From contig OU015674.1 in NCBI GenBank assembly GCA_907165275.2, forward strand, positions 7,093,001-7,157,000: a stretch of DNA of 64,000 nt, in the 5' to 3' direction. The stretch's first letter is position 1, and each line of letters opens with the position of its first letter. Positions 55,446-64,000 of the stretch are shown here, piece by piece. The notes under the pieces are model-generated. The model saw only the letters and a program-made list of their open reading frames with translations, did no database searches and was not told the origin of the DNA. The translations under genes were made by a program, and so were the position numbers. Source of the DNA: Zygaena filipendulae (lineage: Eukaryota > Arthropoda > Insecta > Lepidoptera > Zygaenidae).

Positions 55446-57734
55446 CATCAAGCAAGTGTGTTTCGAATCATCTGCCCGTCTGATATTTGGTGTTCCTCTT
55501 TTACTTTTGCATTCTTTGCACATACAGAAGTAATACGTATTAAATGGTACAAAATAAAATGAAAAGATAATTCCGCCATTTTCTCACAGCGCCCCGCCCC
55601 GTTACGTGAAAACTCACAAACATGCACCGCATAATACGATTCACCGCAATAATATCATAATAAAGAATACAAAAAGCAATCCATTAGTGACATTGTGTAG
55701 GCACAAGCCGCACCTAGACCGCGCCGCTTCTACCATGGGCGTAGTCTCTGCTGTGTGCCACAAGTCATTAGCGACAGCGGAGGTAACTAGCTGAGTGACT
55801 ATCTATGATCGTAAACGCTATAAACGCTTTAAACGCTAAAGAACATATCGTCACGTCACGTGGTCACGTAAAATCGTCCTATCAAAAGTACAATTTGCCA
55901 ATCATTTTCAGTATTTCTTGCAAAAACGATACTTTCTAGATCATCATATAAGATGTAATCAAGCTAATTAATCAATACATAAAATATGCTTACTGTATGC
56001 TTACTGTAACTGCTTACTGTAATGCGGGGATCGAACTCGTCAGGTTTACTAAGTACATGAGGGACGGACTGTCCAAGTGTTTCGCTATTGCTTGTGAAGT
56101 GTGGCGTCAAAAATTACACATATTTGTCGCGTATGGATAACTCTTTCATTTTTTTTTTCTATCAACCTGTTTTTTTTTTATTTCAGTCAGTTGCAAAAGT
56201 TGTTAATTGTAAAATCAATCTGCGCTTATATTTCCGCTCCACGCCCCGCTGTTCACCCATCCCTTGGGCCACGCCCCGGCGGAAACGCGTCTATTTTCGT
56301 TATACATGCACCGCTATATACCTGGTCGCATTTCCACGATTAGTCCAAGTCATAAACTACTTTCCGGTCAGCGTAAAGTTTATTTGCAGACTTTACAGTT
56401 TACCACTGAAGTCATTAAAACGCTAAGTCATAGCGCTTTCGTTATATTTAAACTTTGAACATTGTAACTTCGGCTTCAACTTTCTAACGGGTGTCACTTT
56501 GCAAGGATTCAGTTGAAGACACAACGATGATATTTCAATATGTGAAAATTGTTGTCTGTGCGTCAGTTTTTCAGTTTATCGCGAACAGACAGACAGACGC
56601 AGCTACAGGATTTTGTTGTTAATATTTAGTGATAAAGGCCACTCACTACTTTAGCTAATATACTGTCGTCTCCCATAGTTTATAGCTATTATAGGAAACG
56701 ACAGCTAAGAAAGGAATTCCCGAAGTTGCCGCGGTGCCCCCTAAACAAATAAACATACAAAAGTCAAATCTTTTCTCAATAAAATTCCACTATAGATTAG
56801 ATGTGTTACCTACTATGTATAATAAAGCGTTAAGCGGCCACTCACTTACCTAATTAATTATTGTAACGATGTATTTAGGTAGAGCGTTAATTTTGATTAA
56901 CACTTGTTGGTAATTAACCAACTTCCGAGGGACGTGGGACGAAGGCGTTGAAAACGTGAGCTAAAATTACGGGTCTGAACCAAGGGTTTGGTATTTGACG
57001 TAGGTACAGTGTAGATCAGTGGTGCCCAACTGATATTGCTCCAAGGGCTGCTGTGCCCCGCGGTTTCACCTGCATGAAAGGTTTTTATACAACACCCTTT
57101 TTACCCGACATCCGATTTCAATGAAACAAAGCCTATATGTAGCTCCAGGCTATGCTTAATCTCCCTGTGAAAACCGCATGACAATCGGTTCAGTAGATGC
57201 GGAGATTATTTATATAGAGATATAAACATTGCACGTGAATTCTGCAACGAGTGGGTCGGGCCACTCTTATTTGAATTTATCGATCGAAAGTTTGACGTTT
57301 AGTGGCATAATGTCATTGTCATAATTTGACATGATTGATAGTTTGACAACATCAAGAACGTTTCGTTTTAAGTCCGATTAAGTATCGTTTTATAAAAATC
57401 TATGAAAGTTACCTTCCGGTTTTCAAATATTCTGCGTCAAATGAAACAAATCTAAAGGAGTTTCAGAAAACAGCAACACCGTATTGGAATGATTCAAAAA
57501 TATGACAAAATGGGATTCATTGAATTGAATTTCACAGTATGTGAATTGATTTCACATAAGATATTCGAGCGATTCAAAAATCGATCTCCAGCTGCCCGCG
57601 AGCTACCGGTTGAGCACCACTGCTGTAGACCTATGCGTATGCGCACAAAACAGATACAACTTTAGTATAGGCACATCAACTCAGTTTAGCATGAAAAAGT
57701 ATTGCCGCCGGGTGATTTTCGAACGCAAAACAAT

Positions 57735-58292
57735 GGGCATGTTGACTAAATTTTTTTTTAGTCCGTCTTGTAGATTAATGAAAAATATTGGAAATGATTT
57801 TTTTTTTACCTACCTCAGACCAAATAAAAACTAAAGACGGAACGTCTCTAACAACGAAGTGAAGCCGGTTGCGTATGCATGTGGTGCTTAGGAGAGTGCC
57901 ACAACGATTCCCAGGTATGGTGTCTTTTTCTTGTAAGTGTGTGCGTGTTTCTGTGTACGTGCACGGCGAAGGTGTCTTTTTCCTGGCTTCACATGTTTGT
58001 TCTACGCGTTCCATCTTTAGTTTTTATTTGGTCTGAGGTAGGTACCTAATCAAAAAATAACGGAGCTACATTGAGTTGAAATTTCGTGTGACGTCACTAA
58101 CCGGACAGTTTGTATGGCGGGCGGCGGCTTATAGCGGTTAGTGACGTCGTCAGCCCTCACCCTAAATTTTAATGCACTTTATCTCTGTATATTTTCATTT
58201 ATTTGAAAAAGAAAAAAAATACGTGTCCATTGTTTTTCATTTTCTAACTGACGGACTAATTAGAATTTTGATTTTCAAAAGTCGTCAACATG
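57735..58292. mobile_element. MITE with twin TGACGTCA sites, copy E, interrupted
   Basis: Starts GGGCATGTTGACTA and ends GTCGTCAACATGC. The element is split by a 234-base insertion at 57809-58042, which explains its extra length. The second CRE-like site has changed to TGACGTCGTCA. Confidence 0.75.
57809..58042. mobile_element. Nested TA-flanked MITE with about 36-bp inverted ends
   Basis: Left end CCTACCTCAGACCAAATAAA and its inverse at the right differ at only one of about 36 positions. TA lies on both sides (57807-57808 and 58043-58044) and removing the insert restores the host MITE sequence. A TA duplication is typical of Tc1/mariner-type transposition. No ORF of a transposase is present. 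Confidence 0.8.
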
Positions 58293-58437
58293 CAGGTAGA
58301 TACTCGTCGAACACAAAACCAATATTATCTGTGACGTAACGAAACGTATCAACCGCCATTTTATTAATTTTTTATAGTAATAATAATCATAAACTTAGGC
58401 ACTGTTTTCGAAACAACGAAAAAACATAGAAGAAGAA

Positions 58438-58494
58438 GAAAGAAAGAAAGAAAGAAAGAAAATAAATTTATTTGTCAACCAACACATAATATAT
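58438..58494. repeat. (GAAA)n microsatellite, inverted copy of 47369-47425
   Basis: GAAAGAAAGAAAGAAAGAAA followed by ATAAATTTATTTGTCAACC and AACACATAATAT, the exact complement of the other locus. It is followed by a GC-richer stretch (58520-58620) that may be the 3' end of the parent element. Confidence 0.7.
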
Positions 58495-59420
58495 AACTGC
58501 GACAATACAAAAATGTTGACAAAATGGTCCCGGCTCAGCATAATACTACCTCACACAGTTAACAGTGTGAGGCAGCGCTGGTTTTCAGCCGGAACCGCGG
58601 TAAAAAATAAATAAAAATAAAAGTAAAAAATAAACTATAAAACCATAATTACAATAAAAAAATTAACTATAAAACTAAACAAAAAATAAAATAAAATAAC
58701 AATATATATATATATATATAAATACGTGACGTCTCGGACACCATTACTTACAATAATCTGATATGACATAGAAACTCTATTTCTTTCGAAAGACTTTGGA
58801 TAGTAATACAAAAATTAATCCTTCAAACGTGTTTTCTTATCTCGTTTCTTATTAAAACTTCGTTATAATAGTATAGGAATGTGCTACAACTTACGCAGCC
58901 ATGTTTTAGTTTCTACATCCGCTGAGTGCTGCGGTTATTCAGCATCGGTAGCTACTGGTAGACCCACCGCAGTGTATGTTTTGTTAACCGCATTTATAGA
59001 CTTTGCTCTTTTTATTAGATTAGGTACTGGCTGCGCTCGTTGTTACATCCGCGTGAGTTTCGGAATCCCCCCGGGAACGCTTTGTTACCTACAGGATAGA
59101 AATATAGTAAAAAATGGTTTATTTTCAGACACAGGTCCCATGCAAAGTTTAGTTGGAATTATATTTTTTTTTTTTTTTAGAAAGAGACTGACGAGTATTT
59201 TACATGATAACTTTATGAACTAAATCTTCTCTAAATAAATTTATAAGAGATGCGTTCGGGGCTCGCGCGTGATTTCGCTAAATGTTTTTGTATCTATTTA
59301 TTCTTTCTTTCGCATCATTGGTCGCAAATCGCAAAATACATGGAAACGGGCGGTTGGGCATAGCGTTCCATATAATTAGACTAGGTACTTCCCGCAGGAA
59401 CTCCGAAAGTACAACACACG

Positions 59421-59657
59421 CATGGTGATAGAGCACTCTCTAGTGCCCGGCTGGCTAGCTACCACCTTCAAGTTGAAAATCTGTCGCCAAGCACCTGACG
59501 GTGTGTTCCGGCAGCCCCACTTGAAAGCCAGTTCCCATCCCCATTCCAGGTCGGCAACGCATCTGCAAGCATTTTTGTGTTGCAGATGTCCGTGGGCGGC
59601 GGTAATCACTTCCCATCAGGTGTACCACCGGCCTGTTTGCCCCCTATGACATCAAAA
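59421..59657 (+). mobile_element. 5'-truncated copy of the SINE at 50710
   Basis: Matches the body from AGCACTCTCTA through CGGTGTGTTCCGGCAGCCCC to CCCTATGACATCAAAAAA. It lacks the A and B boxes. Confidence 0.75.
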
Positions 59658-59696
59658 AAGGCAATAGGAAACAGTTATTTTATTAATCTAGGTATA

Positions 59697-60162
59697 TCTA
59701 TACTTATAATAAAACTGTAGAGAGGTCAATTCTGTACATTGAATATATATTCAAAATTAATATCGGAGGATGAATGGTGATCGATACTGATGCCGAAAAT
59801 GCAATCAGTAAATTTTTTGTCTGTCTGTCTGTATGTCAAAAACTAGGTACTGAAGGGATTTTAACCAAACTTGGTACGATTGTAGTCCATGCTCCTGGGC
59901 AAGTTATATAGGCTAACATAACGCTAAAACACATAGGAGCTGAGCAGTGACGATAAATTTGAAGCAAGTCGGATGAAAATGCGCTTTCGAGCTTTTATCC
60001 TCGCATACGTTTACTCAATCACGCAAAAACGACTGAACGGATTTGGACGAAATTTGGCATGCACGTTGTCAGGGGTACAGAGAAGGACATAGGGTACTTT
60101 TATCCCGGAATTCCCGCGGGAACTCCGCAATCTCCGCGGGTGAAACCGCGGGGCAAAGCTAG
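59697..60162 (+). mobile_element. Composite Helitron-like element
   Basis: The first 310 bases (TCTATACTTATAATAAAACT onward) match a separate repeat at about 21986-22312. From TTACTCAATCACGCAAAAAC at about 60008 it continues as the common Helitron tail, ending in the ACCGCGG hairpin and CTAG at 60162. Confidence 0.6.
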
Positions 60163-63100
60163 TTTATAGTAAGCAAGGAATTCCGACTCCGACTGTACCT
60201 GCCGGCAAATGTACCGATATAATGCGAATGTAACAATACATAAGTATGACATCATTCCGCTGCGATGACGGGCGTGAGCTGAATATACGGAAGGACGGCA
60301 CCTACTCGTTATATGCATATAGAGATGTGCATATTAATATAATGGTTATGTAAAATAGCCTTTATAATTGTTTGTTAGAGTCAGATGTGGCCTATTGAGT
60401 TAGGAACGGCCCTGGATTATGTCTTTCTGTGGTTATCGCATAGAATGTGGCAGATAAGACTTAAGACCGTTATCTGTTAAGGCCGTTAATACCTTAAGAC
60501 ATTGAAGACCCTTACAGTGGTGAAACTACTAAAAGGGCTTCTAAATATTCTATAAGTATATGTATTTTGCAACATAATAATTATACTTGTTATACAACAA
60601 TAGATACTTAATATTAAAAAGTGAGGTGGATATTTTATCTGTGATTTTATTGACGTCAAAAAGACGTTTAGGCGCATTTCGTCCGATTCGCAAGAGTTAC
60701 ATTAGGGGGCTAACTTTGAATAAAATTATTTTATTATTATTAAAAAAAAACAACCAATATAATATTCTAGTTACAATGTACCTGTGATCTACCTATAAGT
60801 AAGGCCTTGAAGCCACCCAAGGCTCAAGTCAACCCTAACAAACCCTAATCAATAAGTAAATCAACATGACAACATTCTGTGATAATGTGATCAGAATAAT
60901 CTGACCTGTAATAAGACTGTACGATAACAGCAAAAATTATAAATGCAGAATGAGATTTTATTTTGTTTTTGTGTTACACATTCACGCAAACTATACTCGA
61001 CCGATCATAATAAAATTTTTGCTACCCGATGTCGGGGGTACATAGGGCACTTTTATCCCGGAGTTCCCGCGGGAACCCTGAAACTAATACGGGTGAAACC
61101 ACGAGGTACAGCTAACGATTCAATAAAATAATATATTATATGAGTATTGGATACTTCGGGTCAGACATTTATTAGGCCGAATATCGCCAACCGTAAAATA
61201 CTTTAATATAATATTTTGGTGCACTAGTCGGCACCATAACTTTTCGTGCCTCGGATCTACACAAGGGCGATGTGGCATTCAATTTAATTTAAAGTGAGAT
61301 GTCAGTATGCGCGAAATGATCTACTTTTCTTAGTGAATTATTGTGCAGTTACAGACAGAGTTACATTCGCATTTATAATATTAGTAGGGATGTTGTACGT
61401 AAAAATTATATGTAAATTTTTAATAATATTGTAGTATGTGTTTTGAATGTGTCCGAGGGAATATTATGTATTATAATCAGTTTTGTAGCGCTTTTGTCTG
61501 GTATGTTATGAATGTATATGCTTACTAATAAATTCAAAAGTGTTTGTTTGTTTGTCTGTTACATTTTCACGCCTTAACGGTTCAACCGATCATCATATTG
61601 TGTATACACATTGTCGGGGATACAGAGAAGGACATAGGGTACTTTTTATCCCGTATTTCTCGCGAAAACACTGAAATTACCGCGGGTTAAACCGCAAAAA
61701 ACAGCTAGTGGATAAATAAATGAATAAAAAGAAAAAAATCCACTTTTACGAATACTCTTGCTCTTAGAGTAACTTTAGAGTAATCACTGCGAATGAGCTA
61801 TATTAAAAACAAATTACATTCGATTCGTAGTGGAAAAGAGTGAAAAAAAGAACATGACATAACAGAACATAACATGAATATGAAATATATTTGAGACCAA
61901 AACTCGTGTATAAAGCAATCATAGCATATCTCCCCGTTTCTATGATCTGTGGTAGCCACCATTACACTTCGTACCTATTAGCAGGACCCCGCTCGGGGTC
62001 TATGTTATTAAAGAAATTCCTCTTACTATTTTATAACGTCATTCTACCCGTTATGAGAAAGCTTGAAGGGGGTCGAAAAAACACCCTCTTCAGGAACCAT
62101 AATATAAAGTAGGGCGAAGATCATAAAAAAGCAAATTGCAGACAGTGACGATGTTTTACTGCAATAAAATTGTCTCCGAGTGAGACTCGCGGGGCGAATT
62201 GTTTCCTAGCATCACGTGTACGGTGTATTTCTAGGAAACCGAGCATAATCTTTGTCGTTTCGTTGATTTTCACATCTCATTACTTTCGCTAACAAGAGAT
62301 TTGATGATGTTTGCATTCAAAACAGCTTTATTCCAAACAATTTCGTATAAAACGAAACTTAATTGAGGATTTCTGACTGCAGCTTTATTTCAGCATACGT
62401 TCGTAATCAGCCCCTTGGGAATAGTAGTTGTTAGCAAGGATAATACGGATTTATACCTGTTCTGTTAAACATAAAACTGACTCTGATAGTCTCATAAAGC
62501 ACTGTAAACTGGTCTTATCTCTTTTGTTATATTTCACGACTTAAAAATACATGGAAGAATAAACCTAGATAGTTTTCGTTTAAAATGCATTTCACACTAA
62601 TAAAAACCAGATTGGAGAACCCAGAAGTTCAAGTGGTGCAGAATTTTAAGCGCCTCATGTATCACAGATATACCTTTACGAAAATTAACTCTTTTTGCTC
62701 TTAACAAAAAAGAATATACCAACATTTATGTAAACACGTAAGCATTTCTTTTCGTTGCCAACCCTATGAAATTACTTTTGTAGCCTACTAAAGTTTTAAC
62801 TCTCGGCACACTAAAGAACTAATTTCAAAAGAGTTGATAAACTTGTCGACGGCGGAAGTGAGTGTTGGTTCCTAGGTCAGTCTTCAGATTAGCTTTGCGA
62901 GGCACAACAATACACAACTTTTGGTATACTTACCTTTGCCATTCTCTCAGAGGCATTATGATACTCGAAGGCTTAAAACGGATGTCGCATCTTCAAACAT
63001 AATCTATGAGACATCACGAGCATTGTCGTAAAACGATACGCAATGGCACGTCGTAATGTTTAGTACGGACGCATACGGAAACTTTTCCTGGATTATTTTA

Positions 63101-63412
63101 TGAATGGAAAAATAAAATTATATAATCAACAGGGACTGAAAACAGAACTTCTGTGCCGTTAGGAAATAAACTAGATTGTTATGCAATAGTTGTACGAAAT
63201 AATACTGACAGGCGTCATTTCTCGATCATCCCGAGGGCATGAACTTGTTTAGTTTAAATGTTTAGTGCAATTATTTAATCATATTTGATTAATTTAATTC
63301 TAATTTGACTTATAATTAACATTATGAATAAAAATCTGAATCTGAATCTGAATCTGCATTATTGGAATCTGTGCTTAGTCCACCCAGGTGCACAAAGTCT
63401 ACCACACATACG

Positions 63413-63645
63413 GCCGCACTCAGAGTCGACTTTAATGATTACTTAGTTAAGTATAGATTTTTAAAACAAAACTGCCGCAATCAGAGACGTTCAGTAAATT
63501 AATGTTAATTGGCATTTAATGAGATGTAACTTAATTCGTTAGATGCCAATTAACATTAATTTATTAAACTGGTCCGATTGCGGCAGTTTTGTTTTAAAAA
63601 TCTATACTTAACTAAGTAATCATTAAAGTCGACTTTGAGTGCGGC
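63413..63645. mobile_element. Palindromic 230-bp MITE, copy 3
   Basis: Same termini and internal palindrome as the copy at 7330-7562, differing at only a few positions. The near identity of copies 56 kb apart suggests recent activity. Confidence 0.8.
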
Positions 63646-64000
63646 GGATAGTCACTTAGTCACTTAATGCACCCAGGTGATTTACTCCAGGTGAATTAAG
63701 TCTACCGAGGGCATTTTGTTGGTTTTTCTTAAATACTTTACAGTGGCCTGAATCATTAGTAAAGTATGCTATAAGTAAGTACCATACCTCAATACGAGAA
63801 AGAGTAGATTCGATTCATATTGTATGCCACCTAGAAAATCAGTATGACCTTGTAATTGGTACGAGACTTGAGGCTTATTCTATTAGGTAGTTCATCCACG
63901 TCGCTTGAAAAATAACGAAACGGCTGCGGATGAAATGGAGCTAGGAGCAATTTTTATGTCTCATGCAAATTGGATAGTAAAGTTGATGGTATCTGACAAG

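Larger units (their letters stand above)
54100..64000. other. Upstream intergenic region, no gene recognised
   Basis: Almost 10 kb without a convincing exon. It holds Helitron-like pieces (55262, 57050-57220, 59697, 60965-61115, 61525-61709), MITEs (57735, 57809, 63413), a SINE (59421), the (GAAA)n locus and a possible retroelement tail at about 54950-55190. In 61900-63400 I see only AT-rich unique-looking DNA and a short TCTGAA repeat at 63335-63353. Distant exons of a gene outside the window cannot be excluded. Confidence 0.5.

Noticed and set aside
56088..56458. 112-codon + strand ORF upstream of the NWD-like gene
   Set aside because: Composition biased by poly-T stretches, three overlapping frames open at once, no splice context and no family recognised.

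Overview
This is eukaryotic, AT-rich, intron-rich DNA, most likely from a moth or butterfly. Three lines of evidence point there: spliced animal-type genes with short exons and GT-AG introns; very many short repeats ending in a GC hairpin plus CTAG, of the kind described as Lep1-type non-autonomous Helitrons in Lepidoptera; and a (GAAA)n microsatellite with a conserved flank. No bacterial features, rRNA genes, canonical tRNA genes or CRISPR arrays were seen.

Two protein-coding genes lie tail to tail. On the + strand, 26 exons from 1704 to 28698 encode a secreted fibulin-like extracellular-matrix protein: anaphylatoxin-like modules, many calcium-binding EGF modules, an acidic Thr/Pro/Glu linker, a Pro/Thr tract and a fibulin-type C-terminal domain. 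Its signal-peptide exon lies left of the window. The 26 exons join in one open frame of 1433 residues. On the - strand, 32 coding exons from 52201 down to 30432 encode a 1674-residue NACHT and WD-repeat protein (NWD family): an N-terminal VRIF.SSTF..T..ER / VD.RWGV domain, a NACHT ATPase with Walker A GEGGCGKT, a helical region and a WD40 C-terminal half. This frame also stays open across every junction. Two of its introns appear to use GC-AG splice sites. A likely 5' non-coding exon ends at 53868. No functional link between the two genes is visible.

The rest is introns and intergenic DNA rich in small mobile elements. The outstanding one is a 3.5-kb foldback element (30597-34127) in the last NWD intron. 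Its two long inverted arms each carry five copies of a 320-bp repeat, and it is flanked by a perfect 9-bp target duplication. Other families are: a palindromic 230-bp MITE (1-160, 7330-7562, 63413-63645); a 320-340-bp MITE carrying two TGACGTCA palindromes per copy (at least five copies, one interrupted by a second MITE); a TA-flanked TIR element with two copies; a 400-bp near-perfect palindrome; tRNA-derived SINEs; decayed LINE 3' ends; and many Helitron-like copies.

From about 54,100 to 64,000 (upstream of the NWD gene) I see no gene, only repeats and AT-rich DNA. Most of the window's novelty is in repeat architecture rather than in a new gene system.
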